Shown one piece after another: positions 46,152-55,227 of a DNA stretch of 64,000 nucleotides. This DNA is from Prochlorococcus marinus subsp. marinus str. CCMP1375. Its GTDB lineage: Bacteria; Cyanobacteriota; Cyanobacteriia; PCC-6307; Cyanobiaceae. The stretch spans positions 868,001 to 932,000 of the forward strand of contig NC_005042.1 in assembly GCF_000007925.1 (NCBI RefSeq), in the 5' to 3' direction. The notes beneath the pieces are model-generated. The model worked only from the letters and a program-made list of their open reading frames with translations. It was not told the origin of the DNA and ran no database searches. Made by a program: the position numbers and the translations under genes. Each line of letters starts with the position of its first letter. Position 1 is the stretch's first letter.

Positions 46152-47167
46152 ATATTATTTTTTGGGGAACACCTATTTTCTGCGTACCAATCCTAGAGAA
46201 GTTGCTTAAAAGTAACCACAATGTTTTAGCAGTAATAACACAGCCAGATAGACGAAGGGGAAGAGGGAATAAGGTTTTACCTTCTCCTATTAAACAAAAA
46301 GCCCTTGAGGAAAATCTACCCATTTATACTCCTGTAAATATCACAAAAGAAAAGGATATACAAGCGAAAATAAAGCAATACAATGCAGATATATTTGTTG
46401 TAGTAGCTTTCGGTCAAATACTTCCAAAATCTGTTCTAAAACTTCCCAAATATGGATGCTGGAACATTCATGCGTCACTATTGCCAAGGTGGAGAGGGGC
46501 AGCACCCATACAATGGAGCATACTTAGCGGAGATAGTGAAACAGGCGTTGGGTTAATGGCTATGGAGGAAGGTCTTGATACTGGAGCAGTTCTATTAGAA
46601 AAGAAATTAAAATTAAAACTACTAGAAAATGCAGAACAGCTAAGCCAAAGGCTAAAAGATTTGTCTTGTAACTTAATTATAGAAGGAATAGAAATACTAG
46701 AGAAAGTAAGAGAGCAAAGTCAATCATTAAGTAAGTTAAATCTGACAAAACAGGAAGATATTAATAGAACTTATTCATACGCTCGATTACTCATGAAAGA
46801 AGATTATCTAATAAACTGGAATGACTCAGGCTATAATATACATAAACAAATACTTGGTTTATATCCAAATTGTTATACATACATAAATTCTAAAAGGTTG
46901 AAAGTACTAGAATCAATACCAATTAATAACAAGTATGATGAGTTCCTAGATTTTAGATATAAAGATATAATCTTAAAAAGCCAATCTATCATAAATAATA
47001 ATGGCCTTATAATCGATATTATAGAAAATATAGGCATCATAGTACAAACAAAAGATGTACCATTATTAATAACGAAAGTGAAGTTAGAAGGGAAAAAGGA
47101 ATCTAGTCAAAACGCATTAATACAGCAATTAACATTAACTAATAGTCAAAATAAATTAGGAGAATAG
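46148..47167 (+). CDS. fmt: Methionyl-tRNA formyltransferase
   Basis: Formylates initiator Met-tRNA using 10-formyltetrahydrofolate. The N-terminal Rossmann-type domain has IIFWGTPIFCVPILEKLL, the catalytic block NIHASLLPRWRGAAPIQW near residue 107 and the SGDSETGVGLMAMEEGLDTG block near 130. The C-terminal OB-fold domain is present but diverged. Length 339 aa is slightly long. The start ATG overlaps the tldE stop by 4 bp, indicating translational coupling; terC converges directly (47167/47168). Confidence 0.94.
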   Translation: MNIIFWGTPIFCVPILEKLLKSNHNVLAVITQPDRRRGRGNKVLPSPIKQKALEENLPIYTPVNITKEKDIQAKIKQYNADIFVVVAFGQILPKSVLKLPKYGCWNIHASLLPRWRGAAPIQWSILSGDSETGVGLMAMEEGLDTGAVLLEKKLKLKLLENAEQLSQRLKDLSCNLIIEGIEILEKVREQSQSLSKLNLTKQEDINRTYSYARLLMKEDYLINWNDSGYNIHKQILGLYPNCYTYINSKRLKVLESIPINNKYDEFLDFRYKDIILKSQSIINNNGLIIDIIENIGIIVQTKDVPLLITKVKLEGKKESSQNALIQQLTLTNSQNKLGE

Positions 47168-47890
47168 TTACTCATTCTCATTTGAGTTTAAAGGTACTCT
47201 TTTCGAGAAACCCCATAGGAATACAAATCCCAATAGTATATAGAATATATATTCAGGTATAACGATATTAGGAAATGTGACTTCAAAAAGTAATTTTATA
47301 GCTACTAGAGCTACAGCAAAATATCCTGCATTCTCTAATTGAACAAAAATGTCCAACCATCGAATAAATAAATCCGCTGTAAACCTTAATGCGATAACAC
47401 CTATTAAAGCACCTATGATTACAAGTAAAATTTGATCACTAATTGCCACTGCTGCAGTTACACTATCGATGGAAAAAGCCAGATCTGTTGCGATTAGTAG
47501 AAAAGTAATTTTAATAAATGAAGATTTATTGTTATTTGATATGGAGCTTGATTCATCATTAGTAGGATTATTTATTGTAAATTTGGTTAGGACAATTGAA
47601 ATTAAGTAAACAGATGCTGCAATTTGAATTATTGGATATTTAATAATAATATTAGCTGCAAGTATTAAGAGAATGCGAAAAATTAAAGATATTGCTATTC
47701 CTATATTTAAAGACTTTTGTTGTAATTCAATGCTATCTAATCGCTTAGTAATAGAAGCAAGAGCTACTGCATTATCAGCTGAAAGGATGAGCTCTAGTAA
47801 AACTAGAAAAGGTAAAAGTGTCGCAAATTCTGACCATTGGTCAATTCCATTAAGTAGAGGGGTTAGGTAATCTAAAGAGGCTGTATCCAT
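47168..47890 (-). CDS. TerC-family integral membrane protein
   Basis: A 240-aa protein with about seven transmembrane helices. The TerC signatures are clear: LLELILSADNAVALASIT near residue 35 and LIATDLAFSIDSVTAAVAIS near residue 135, which carry the acidic residues thought to bind metal ions. TerC proteins act in metal efflux or membrane-protein insertion; the plant homologue is needed for thylakoid biogenesis. Its role here is inferred as metal homeostasis or thylakoid assembly. Confidence 0.88.
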   Translation of the reverse strand: MDTASLDYLTPLLNGIDQWSEFATLLPFLVLLELILSADNAVALASITKRLDSIELQQKSLNIGIAISLIFRILLILAANIIIKYPIIQIAASVYLISIVLTKFTINNPTNDESSSISNNNKSSFIKITFLLIATDLAFSIDSVTAAVAISDQILLVIIGALIGVIALRFTADLFIRWLDIFVQLENAGYFAVALVAIKLLFEVTFPNIVIPEYIFYILLGFVFLWGFSKRVPLNSNENE

Positions 47891-47983
47891 AGAAATGCTG
47901 ACTTATGGTGATTATTTGACGTAATTAGAACGAAAAGCTTAGATTATCTAGCTACCATTAATAGTGATAGGCAATAGCATAAG

Positions 47984-48694
47984 ATGCAAATTAATTCCGA
48001 GCTGTGTCACGTAGATGATGAGAAGATTATAGTTAGGATAACAGCTTTAGAAAATCAGATACAACTAGGTAGTGCACTAGGGCAGGGCAGCAATGTACAT
48101 GAAGCAGAAGAAAGTGCAATACAACAATTACTAACAAGGCTAAAGGAATACCAAAAGATTCAGTCATCGATTAATAGCAATGAAGCAGAAAAAAGCTTGT
48201 CAGTACAAAACAGTTACACTAAGGAAATAGAGTTTAGAAAATCAACCAAGGAAGACTCTAAAAGCATTAAAAGTGATAATTATTTGGATATAGTTGATGA
48301 CAAAAAGGTTCCAAATGATTGGAGTGAAGAGATATCTAAGATAGATATTGAAATAGAAAGGCTCGGATGGAATAAAGAAGATGAAAATGAATTTATGAAA
48401 ATCACCATTGGCCAGTCAAATAGAAATAGAATAAAATCCTATGAAGATATATTATTTTTTATTGAACTACTTCAAAAAATGAAAAAAGGAGAGGATATGA
48501 AAAATATAAACATAAACTATTTAAAAGAGAAGTTAATCAGTGAATCGAATGATATATTACGGAGCCTTAACTGGTCTAATGAAACTGCTAGAGAATATTT
48601 TGTAGATAAATTCAAAGTAAATAGCCGATCAGAATTAGGAATCTACGAATTGCTGAAGTTCGTTTCTATGTTAGGGAAAGAACTAAAGAGCTAG
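47984..48694 (+). CDS. Conserved hypothetical protein with charged linker
   Basis: A 236-aa soluble protein. The N-terminal 60 residues have a strand-helix pattern (IIVRITALENQIQLGSALGQ, then AEESAIQQLLTRL). Residues 65-110 are low-complexity and charged, and the C-terminal half contains two similar helical modules: EIERLGWNKEDENEFM near 125 and ILRSLNWSNETAREYF near 190, which look like an internal duplication. No known domain was recognised. It is followed by mfd 64 bp later on the same strand. Confidence 0.65.
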   Translation: MQINSELCHVDDEKIIVRITALENQIQLGSALGQGSNVHEAEESAIQQLLTRLKEYQKIQSSINSNEAEKSLSVQNSYTKEIEFRKSTKEDSKSIKSDNYLDIVDDKKVPNDWSEEISKIDIEIERLGWNKEDENEFMKITIGQSNRNRIKSYEDILFFIELLQKMKKGEDMKNININYLKEKLISESNDILRSLNWSNETAREYFVDKFKVNSRSELGIYELLKFVSMLGKELKS

Positions 48695-48758
48695 ATTTTA
48701 CATTCAATATGATAATATTAAATTTAATCTAATAATGTTGTAAAAAGTGTAAATCTCA

Positions 48759-51700
48759 ATGGCATTAAAATCTTTAATAACTAATGTCGTAGAATCAGCC
48801 TTAACAGAAGAGATCGTAAAGAGAGTAGTAAAGAAAGGTAAATTATCAATCAATGGAGGCAGCACCTCAGCTAAAGCCATAACAATATCGTCTCTAGCTC
48901 TAAAATCAAATAAACCAGTATTAGTAATAGTACCGACATTAGAAGAAGCCAGCAGATGGAATTCTATTATGCAAATACTTGGCTGGAATAAAGTACTTTT
49001 ATATCCATCAAGTGAGGTGTCACCCTATGAATCAATTGAAATTTCTAAAGAAATTGAATGGGCTCAACTTTCTGTTCTAAGTGAATTGTTAGCAAATGAT
49101 TATAGAGACCCAATGGCTATCATTTGTACTGAAAGGGCTCTGCAACCACATCTTCCACGACCAGAATTAATGCTAGAGAATAGCGTTAGTATAATAAAAG
49201 GTAATGAATTAAATTTAGATAATCTTAGTAGAAATCTAATTAAAATAGGTTATGAAAAAACAACCACAACAGAACAAGAAGGTACCTGGAGCAGAAGAGG
49301 AGATATAATAGATATTTTTGCGGTAAATAATGAACTTCCAATAAGAATTGAATTATTTGGTGATAATATAGATAAGATTAGAGAATTTGATCCAATAAAT
49401 CAACGTTCATTAGATGAAATCAATAACATAAGAATATCGCCAGTAAGTATTAATAAAATTACATTTAATAATTTGAGCAACAACGAACTAAAGAGAAAAG
49501 ATAATAATATAAAGCATGAAATAGAAGGAACGATAGAAGAATTACTAGAAATAACTCAAGCAAAAGATTCTACATTGATGAATTATATACACAAAGATAG
49601 TCTAATATGTATAGATGAAAAAAAACAATGCGTATCCCACAATGAAAATTGGATTAATCATTTAAGGATAACGTTTAACGAGTTAATGAGAGATAATACA
49701 CTTAAAGATAATAACAGTATAAATATCCTTAATTATAATGATAAGAATCAAATAAATAGCTTACTCGAAGATTTTAAAATAATAGAGATGTCAAATGACA
49801 GTATTTCCATTAATCAAGATGAAAGCTTCCACTTGAATTCTTCTAAAATAGTTACATATCCCAATCAATTTAGTAAAATAAGTGAATTAATTAGAGAATT
49901 TCAGAAAAAGAAATATTCTATTTGGTTACTCTCAGCTCAACCAAGTAGGGCTTCTGCACTATTAGAAGAACATGAATGCATAACGAAGTTTGTTCAAAAT
50001 AACCTAGATATCAGTCATATAAATTCTCTAATAGAATTTAAAACCCCAGTATCCTTAAAATTACATGGAAACATAGATATTGAAGGAGTAGATCTTTCAC
50101 AATGGAAGGTGTTATTACTAACTGACAAGGAATTATTTGGACAACAAATAGTCTCTTCTACAGGTTTTATAAGAAAACGTAGATCATCATCTAGTAGAAG
50201 TGTAAATCCAAATAAATTAAAAAGTGGAGATTACGTAGTTCATAGGAACCATGGAGTAGGAAAATTTCTAAAAATTGAAAAATTCATCGTCAATAATGAA
50301 AGTAGAGATTATCTACTTGTTCAGTATTCAGACGGGACCTTGCGTGTAGCGGCAGATCAGTTATCTTCCTTAGGCAGATATAGAAATTCAAGTGATAAAT
50401 CTCCCCGAATAAATAAATTAGGAGGCAATACCTGGACTAAAGCAAAAGAAAGAGCTAAAAAGTCAATCTCAAGAGTAGCTATAGATTTAATTAAGCTGTA
50501 CGCTGAAAGATCTAATTCACAAGGGTTTTCTTTTCCAAAAGATGGCCCATGGCAGAGAGAATTAGAAGAAGCTTTTCCTTACGAAGCTACTCCAGATCAG
50601 ATAAAAGCAGTTTCAGAAATAAAAAGTGATATGGAAAAAAGTTTTCCTATGGATAGGTTGGTATGTGGAGATGTGGGTTTTGGAAAAACAGAAGTTGCAA
50701 TTAGAGCCTTATTTAAAGCAATTACAGCAGGAAAACAAGTCGCTATACTCGCACCAACAACTGTGTTAGCTCAGCAACATTGGAGGACTCTTACAGATAG
50801 GTTTGCTCCCTATCCAATAAAAGTTTCTCTATTAAACAGATTTAAATCATCATCGGAAAAAAAGGAAATTGCAAAAAGTCTTAAAAATGGAACTATCGAT
50901 GCGATAGTAGGTACACATTTATTACTATCGAAAAATATAGAATATAAGGATCTTGGCCTATTGGTAGTCGACGAAGAACAACGCTTTGGTGTTAACCAAA
51001 AGGAGAAGATAAAATCACTTAAAAAAAATATAGATGTACTTACTCTTACTGCTACTCCAATTCCACGAACCTTATATATGAGTTTATCCGGTGTTAGAGA
51101 AATGAGCTTGATTACAACTCCACCACCACAAAGAAGAGCAATTAAAACACACCTAGTCTCTAAAGAAAATGAAATCATTAGAAGTGCTATATGCCAAGAA
51201 ATTGGAAGAGGTGGTCAAATATTTTACGTGGTTCCACGAATTGAAGGTATAGAAGAAGTAGCTACTGAAATCAAGCAAATGGTTCCGAATATTAAACTAA
51301 TTATCGCTCATGGACAAATGAATGAAGGTGAACTTGAGAATGCAATGATTGCTTTTAATGCTGGAGAGGCAGATTTGATGCTTTGCACAACAATTATTGA
51401 AAGTGGTTTAGACATCCCACGAGTAAATACAATATTAATTGAGGACGCTCACAAATTCGGTTTATCTCAGTTATATCAATTACGAGGCAGAGTAGGTAGA
51501 AGTGGAGTACAAGCACATGCTTGGCTATTTTTCCCTCAAGACAAAGAAGTAACTAATAATGCAAGCCAAAGGTTAAAGGCAATCCAAGAATTTAGTGAAT
51601 TAGGAAGTGGCTATCAATTGGCTATGAGAGACATGGAAATTAGAGGAGTAGGAAATTTAATTGGTATTCAACAAAGTGGGCAAATGGAAATTATTGGCTT

Positions 51701-52271
51701 TGATCTTTATATGGAAATACTTCATGAATCAATAGCTGAAATACAAGGTCAAACCATTCCTGTTGTGGAAGAAACAAAGGTAGATCTTCCAATTACTGCA
51801 TTTATACCAAACACCTGGATTAAGAGTAATGAAGAGAAATTAACCGCCTATAAACAAGCATCAGAATGCTCAACAATAGATAAATTACTTGAATTGACAG
51901 CCATCTGGATTGACAGATATGGAGTCCTTCCAGCACCTGTAGAGGCATTAATATTAATCATGAAACTCAAAATTAAATCAAAAGCATGCGGTTTTTCCAG
52001 AATTAGACTGAATAAACCTAATATTGTATTAGAAACAATGATGAATGAATCTACCTTTAGTAGTTTAAGGGATGGTCTAGAAGGGCACCTTCACGGAAGA
52101 GTAATATATAAAGCTGGGCAATCCTTTTCAGAAGTAACCTTAAGAGGATTAGGAATATTGCCATTGGAGTCTCATTTGGAAACAATTATAGAATGGCTTG
52201 AAAATATGAGTAATCAACTACCTTATATAGACAGCTCTATTACAAATATTATACGAGATAAATTAACATAA
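48759..52271 (+). CDS. mfd: Transcription-repair coupling factor Mfd
   Basis: DNA translocase that removes RNA polymerase stalled at lesions and recruits UvrA. A UvrB-like N-terminal region (about 1-380) precedes the CarD-like RNA polymerase interaction domain with GDYVVHRNHGVGKFLKIE near residue 493. The RecG-like motor domains follow: Walker A CGDVGFGKTEVAIRAL near 635, DEEQRFG near 738, then TATPIPRTLYM and QLRGRVGRS. The TRCF C-terminal domain completes the 1170-aa protein. Works with uvrC. Confidence 0.97.
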   Translation: MALKSLITNVVESALTEEIVKRVVKKGKLSINGGSTSAKAITISSLALKSNKPVLVIVPTLEEASRWNSIMQILGWNKVLLYPSSEVSPYESIEISKEIEWAQLSVLSELLANDYRDPMAIICTERALQPHLPRPELMLENSVSIIKGNELNLDNLSRNLIKIGYEKTTTTEQEGTWSRRGDIIDIFAVNNELPIRIELFGDNIDKIREFDPINQRSLDEINNIRISPVSINKITFNNLSNNELKRKDNNIKHEIEGTIEELLEITQAKDSTLMNYIHKDSLICIDEKKQCVSHNENWINHLRITFNELMRDNTLKDNNSINILNYNDKNQINSLLEDFKIIEMSNDSISINQDESFHLNSSKIVTYPNQFSKISELIREFQKKKYSIWLLSAQPSRASALLEEHECITKFVQNNLDISHINSLIEFKTPVSLKLHGNIDIEGVDLSQWKVLLLTDKELFGQQIVSSTGFIRKRRSSSSRSVNPNKLKSGDYVVHRNHGVGKFLKIEKFIVNNESRDYLLVQYSDGTLRVAADQLSSLGRYRNSSDKSPRINKLGGNTWTKAKERAKKSISRVAIDLIKLYAERSNSQGFSFPKDGPWQRELEEAFPYEATPDQIKAVSEIKSDMEKSFPMDRLVCGDVGFGKTEVAIRALFKAITAGKQVAILAPTTVLAQQHWRTLTDRFAPYPIKVSLLNRFKSSSEKKEIAKSLKNGTIDAIVGTHLLLSKNIEYKDLGLLVVDEEQRFGVNQKEKIKSLKKNIDVLTLTATPIPRTLYMSLSGVREMSLITTPPPQRRAIKTHLVSKENEIIRSAICQEIGRGGQIFYVVPRIEGIEEVATEIKQMVPNIKLIIAHGQMNEGELENAMIAFNAGEADLMLCTTIIESGLDIPRVNTILIEDAHKFGLSQLYQLRGRVGRSGVQAHAWLFFPQDKEVTNNASQRLKAIQEFSELGSGYQLAMRDMEIRGVGNLIGIQQSGQMEIIGFDLYMEILHESIAEIQGQTIPVVEETKVDLPITAFIPNTWIKSNEEKLTAYKQASECSTIDKLLELTAIWIDRYGVLPAPVEALILIMKLKIKSKACGFSRIRLNKPNIVLETMMNESTFSSLRDGLEGHLHGRVIYKAGQSFSEVTLRGLGILPLESHLETIIEWLENMSNQLPYIDSSITNIIRDKLT

Positions 52272-52398
52272 TCTTTATTTAAATAGATTAAAACCATCAA
52301 TATAATTTACGTAATATTCTAAATATTTAGAATATATAAGTAATTGATCTATCAAATACAACAACTATAATCATCATTAACTAGGCTTAGAGATGGGG

Positions 52399-52415
52399 TT
52401 TTCCACATTTCCACA
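52399..52415 (+). promoter_or_regulatory. Tandem DnaA-box-like sequences
   Basis: TTTTCCACA (52399-52407) equals the DnaA-box form reported for cyanobacteria, and ATTTCCACA (52407-52415) differs by one base. They are direct repeats offset by 8 bp. A third perfect copy on the opposite strand lies at 52608-52616 and a fourth on the + strand at 55421-55429. dnaA and dnaN are not in the window, so an origin is not supported; regulatory or titration sites are possible. Confidence 0.4.
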
Positions 52416-52484
52416 AGCTACACATCAAAGGTGAAAACCAATCTCCTGCTATGCCAATGACATAAGTGGTTTAATTACAGGTTG

Positions 52485-52592
52485 ATGCCTGTTGAGCAGA
52501 CTGTAGTGATAGCAAAGAGAGAAGTCGGAAAGAAGAACGAATCTTACATCGAATTATTAGTACGAGCTACATCCTGGCTTTACACTTCTTAG
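52485..52592 (+). CDS. Possible 35-residue peptide
   Basis: An ATG-initiated frame encoding MPVEQTVVIAKREVGKKNES and fifteen more residues to a TAG stop. Base composition is less AT-rich than the neighbourhood and the peptide looks plausible (mixed charged and hydrophobic), but there is no recognised homologue or clear ribosome-binding site. It could equally be part of a non-coding RNA located between DnaA-box-like motifs. Confidence 0.3.
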   Translation: MPVEQTVVIAKREVGKKNESYIELLVRATSWLYTS

Positions 52593-52876
52593 TTTAAAAC
52601 TGTTTTATGTGGAAAAGTATTAATTCATCTACGAATAAGCAGAAAAGAATTTCATTTTCATGTGATTTGCATTTCAAAAATATATTATTAATATATAAGC
52701 TAATTAATTAATTCTGTTGAAACCTTTTAGATATAAGAATTAAATTGTCTTATAAATAATAAAATTAAATTTTAAAAAGGATAATGAAATCTGAATATAT
52801 AATTATGAGTATGCCTTAAAGCAGAGCATGGATTAATTGATCCGTTTGAAACTAATATTCATTTAGAGACTAGTCA

Positions 52877-53122
52877 CTATTCCTTTAGAATAAAGCCCTT
52901 GTCTAGTAGTTCTTGATATAGATAACGTGCTTGAAAGGTGAATACTTGCTCTTCCTTCTCACCCCTTCTGATGTGAAAATAGTTGTGATCTAGTTGATTT
53001 CTACTAAAACTCACCTCAATAATCCCTTTTTGCATGATCCATTCTGGATCATTGGTATGAGTTTGATTTGGCCCACCATCCCATGGGGCAACTTCAGCAT
53101 ATTTAACTTTTTTCATTGACAA
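52877..53122 (-). CDS. Small conserved hypothetical protein
   Basis: An 81-aa soluble protein beginning MSMKKVKYAEVAPWDGGPNQ, with EWIMQKGIIEVSFSRNQLDH and a C-terminal FTFQARYLYQELLDKGF. It has many aromatic residues and looks like a small folded alpha/beta domain. No family was recognised. It is the first of a series of small genes in this low-density region and is divergent from the gene at 53350. Confidence 0.65.
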   Translation of the reverse strand: MSMKKVKYAEVAPWDGGPNQTHTNDPEWIMQKGIIEVSFSRNQLDHNYFHIRRGEKEEQVFTFQARYLYQELLDKGFILKE

Positions 53123-53172
53123 AATTCTATCTATACTAAATATATAACAAAGCTATCATTTAAGCCAAAATC

Positions 53173-53193
53173 ATTTATGGATTAACCATAAAT
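53173..53193. repeat. Perfect 8-bp inverted repeat
   Basis: ATTTATGG at 53173-53180 is the exact reverse complement of CCATAAAT at 53186-53193, with the loop ATTAA. It lies 51 bp upstream of the 81-aa minus-strand gene and 157 bp before the + strand gene at 53350. Composition is too AT-rich for a strong terminator, so an operator is more likely. Confidence 0.4.
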
Positions 53194-53349
53194 CCAGAGA
53201 TTTTCTTCTAGAGCATTAAACACTCATATTAAGCAAAGGAGGAATAAGCCACTTCTAGTTATTAATACTTAGTCGACATGCTAGTAAATAACGAGCTGGG
53301 GCTTGCAAATTTAGCTTTTGGCTGCATAGTTAAAGAAAGAATCAATTAA

Positions 53350-53514
53350 ATGACTACACTAGAGAAAATTGAATATGCTGAAACTAGAATCAAAGAGCTC
53401 CAGCTCTTAATAAATCACTGGAGGCTAACCGAATTAGAAAATTCAGATACTGTTATGAGAGTTCTTTCTACTAGCAGAACAGCGGAAAATAATAGTGACT
53501 GTATTGCTGCTTAA
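53350..53514 (+). CDS. Small helical hypothetical protein (54 aa)
   Basis: An ATG-initiated frame encoding MTTLEKIEYAETRIKELQLL followed by INHWRLTELENS and a polar tail. The amphipathic, heptad-like N-terminal half suggests a coiled coil. The third-position AT bias matches neighbouring genes. No homologue was recognised. It precedes the single-helix protein gene on the same strand by about 30 bp. Confidence 0.5.
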   Translation: MTTLEKIEYAETRIKELQLLINHWRLTELENSDTVMRVLSTSRTAENNSDCIAA

Positions 53515-53543
53515 TATATAATTCTAATATCCTTAAATTGCAG

Positions 53544-53807
53544 ATGATTAAAGATAAGCTGAGTTGTTCTGAGAAAATAAGAATTTATTTATATCCATCT
53601 TTAACAATATTTGCTATGGCATTCTTTACTACATTATTTTTTCCCATATCTGAAGAATTTAAAAATAAAACAAAATGTACATTATTAGCGAACAAGCATT
53701 TAGTTAAAACTATGTCTGAACTTCGCGTAATAAACTCCGGTCTAACTAGACAGGAGATAGGATTTGTTCGCGCATATCAAATGTGTAATAGCCCAATTGA
53801 TATTTAA
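53544..53807 (+). CDS. Small single-helix membrane protein
   Basis: An 87-aa protein with one hydrophobic segment (about residues 15-33, YPSLTIFAMAFFTTLFF) and a soluble C-terminal part (NKTKCTLLANKHLVKTMSEL, RVINSGLTRQEIGFVRAYQM). A TTG two codons upstream also keeps the frame open, but ATG at 53544 is preferred. Two Cys residues flank the soluble part and might form a disulfide if it is periplasmic. No family was recognised. Confidence 0.6.
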   Translation: MIKDKLSCSEKIRIYLYPSLTIFAMAFFTTLFFPISEEFKNKTKCTLLANKHLVKTMSELRVINSGLTRQEIGFVRAYQMCNSPIDI

Positions 53808-53815
53808 TTATATAG

Positions 53816-54049
53816 ATGATTAATGACTCTTCAAAGCTAAAGAAAGGTCAAAAACTTAAGGTTGACCTTGATAAGTTAAACGATCGTTTACCCAAAAACG
53901 TTCTTAATCTGCTAAAAAATGAGCCCATAGGATTATTAGTGGGATATAAAATGGTAGATGGTAATCAGTTTGGACTAGTACTTCAATTAAAATCTGGACT
54001 TAATCAATGGTTTTTTGAAGATGAGCTATGCGAAATTGAAGATGATTAA
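53816..54049 (+). CDS. PetP-like protein (DUF2862)
   Basis: A 77-aa soluble SH3-like protein. The pattern KKGQKLKVDLDKLNDRL, then GLLVGYKMVDGNQFGLVLQL and NQWFFEDEL, corresponds to DUF2862, whose Synechocystis member PetP is a peripheral cytochrome b6f subunit. The conserved GYKxxDG and WFFEDE features are present. It begins 8 bp after the preceding gene. The link to the b6f complex is inferred from the family. Confidence 0.7.
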   Translation: MINDSSKLKKGQKLKVDLDKLNDRLPKNVLNLLKNEPIGLLVGYKMVDGNQFGLVLQLKSGLNQWFFEDELCEIEDD

Positions 54050-54084
54050 ATTTAAAGACACTCATCAATACGAATAGATAGTTT

Positions 54085-54342
54085 ATGTATAATCTCTTTA
54101 TGAATAATGAAGCAAAGCATTGGAAAATATGGCTGGATAAATTTCTGGTTTACAACCTTTTTCTTGTAATTATATTTTGTTTATTCTTTATTCTAACTAT
54201 CTGTGCAAACATCTTCGGTTATAATCTTCCTTATCAGATATTTCAGCGTATCTGGTTACCTTTAATTATCCCATCAATTTCTATATTTTTTACAGCTGTA
54301 CTATTCCAAGAATTGTATAACTACCTTAACAAAGAAAGTTAA
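54085..54342 (+). CDS. Small two-helix membrane protein
   Basis: An 85-aa protein with two hydrophobic helices (about 22-45 and 57-75), a charged N-terminus and a short polar C-terminus. Two Met residues, at 54085 and 54100, could each be the start; the second gives MNNEAKHWKIWLDKFLVYN. No family was recognised. It is followed 2 bp later by a still smaller membrane peptide, in the same direction. Confidence 0.6.
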   Translation: MYNLFMNNEAKHWKIWLDKFLVYNLFLVIIFCLFFILTICANIFGYNLPYQIFQRIWLPLIIPSISIFFTAVLFQELYNYLNKES

Positions 54343-54344
54343 TT

Positions 54345-54449
54345 ATGTTGATAGAAGTTTTTACTCATAGTACACCTTTTATTATATTTATACTTATACT
54401 AATATCCATATTTTTTGGTATTAAATCTAAAAGCAAGAACAATAAGTAA
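54345..54449 (+). CDS. Possible 34-residue single-helix membrane peptide
   Basis: An ATG start 2 bp after the previous stop encodes MLIEVFTHSTPFIIFILILI followed by SIFFGIKSKSKNNK. One hydrophobic helix and a positively charged tail are the typical build of small photosystem, b6f or NDH subunits, but I do not recognise a specific one. The tight spacing to the preceding membrane protein supports co-expression. Confidence 0.45.
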   Translation: MLIEVFTHSTPFIIFILILISIFFGIKSKSKNNK

Positions 54450-54502
54450 TGATCAATTAACTAATAAATATCCAGATATTCAAAGTATATTTAATTTAGA
54501 TT

Positions 54503-54643
54503 CTATGCAACTAACATATCTTCTAAATCAAGCTCCTGCATTAAAGGTATAAGTGCATCTAACAAATCTTCTTCGGATTCGAAACCTAAATCCTCGACAG
54601 AATCATTTCCTAATGAAGCCTTGTCTTCAAATTGCTGATGCAT
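54503..54643 (-). CDS. Possible 46-residue acidic peptide
   Basis: A minus-strand ATG frame encoding MHQQFEDKASLGNDSVEDLG and then a strongly acidic, Leu-rich helix (FESEEDLLDALIPLMQELDL, EDMLVA). Amphipathic acidic helices of this type often bind a partner protein. Codon choices look protein-like. No homologue was recognised. Confidence 0.45.
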   Translation of the reverse strand: MHQQFEDKASLGNDSVEDLGFESEEDLLDALIPLMQELDLEDMLVA

Positions 54644-54786
54644 AATATTAATGCGTTGATTTTAAAATAGAATATTAATTCAGTTTTTAACTTATATATA
54701 TTGATATCCAAACGAATTATTTGTGAAAAAGTCAACTCTAAATGAAAGTTACGTTGAACTATCAGAGGTATGACTGTTGTTGACCT

Positions 54787-55227
54787 CTATCGTACCAATT
54801 TTCTAAATGTTTCAATTAGGAATTGAAGAAATTCATCAAATGAATACTTATTAATCGCTTTAGGAGGTAGCTGTGATCTGGTTATTGCTAAAATTAGGGC
54901 CCCTGTTAAGCCAGTATTCATGAAAAATGCTTGAGGTTGAAATGGTTTTAAATGAAAGATAATGGTGGTTGGAACAAGAAAAATCAATAAAAAAATAGCC
55001 CCTATTTTCTGATCTTTTCCAAAGACAAGCGCTAAACTGCCTGATATGAGTAAAAAGATAGCAGCCACTAAGAGTATATTTGCCTGAGTTTCAGGAATTC
55101 CTTTTTGAATTATTGTATTTAAGACAACTGGGTAATTAAGAAATTTTGAAGGTATTGCAACTACAAATGTTGAGGCTAAAAAAACTCTACCTAAAAAATC
55201 AAGAACTCTGCTAGAGAAATAGTGCAT
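54787..55227 (-). CDS. DoxX-family membrane protein
   Basis: A 146-aa protein with four hydrophobic helices, beginning with LDFLGRVFLASTFVVAIPSK, the typical DoxX N-terminus. The second helix (NILLVAAIFLLISGSLALVF) and the third with PTTIIFHLKPF also match the family. DoxX proteins are poorly characterised; some associate with redox or quinone proteins. It stands alone on the minus strand. Confidence 0.75.
   Translation of the reverse strand: MHYFSSRVLDFLGRVFLASTFVVAIPSKFLNYPVVLNTIIQKGIPETQANILLVAAIFLLISGSLALVFGKDQKIGAIFLLIFLVPTTIIFHLKPFQPQAFFMNTGLTGALILAITRSQLPPKAINKYSFDEFLQFLIETFRKLVR

Larger units (their letters stand above)
52272..52876. other. 605-bp intergenic region with DnaA-box-like cluster
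   Basis: Flanked by very AT-rich DNA at 52272-52380 and 52620-52800. The central part, 52390-52620, is less AT-rich and contains TTTTCCACA at 52399-52407, an overlapping near-match ATTTCCACA at 52407-52415 and the inverted TGTGGAAAA at 52608-52616. A possible 35-codon gene lies at 52485-52592. No tRNA or other structured RNA was recognised. Confidence 0.45.

Noticed and set aside
52272-52876. Chromosomal replication origin
   Set aside because: DnaA-box-like motifs and AT-rich DNA are present, but dnaA, dnaN and other origin-linked genes are absent, and the number of boxes is low.
53278-53349. 23-codon frame ending exactly at the ATG of the gene at 53350
   Set aside because: Too short to support from sequence alone; could be a leader peptide, but there is no supporting motif.
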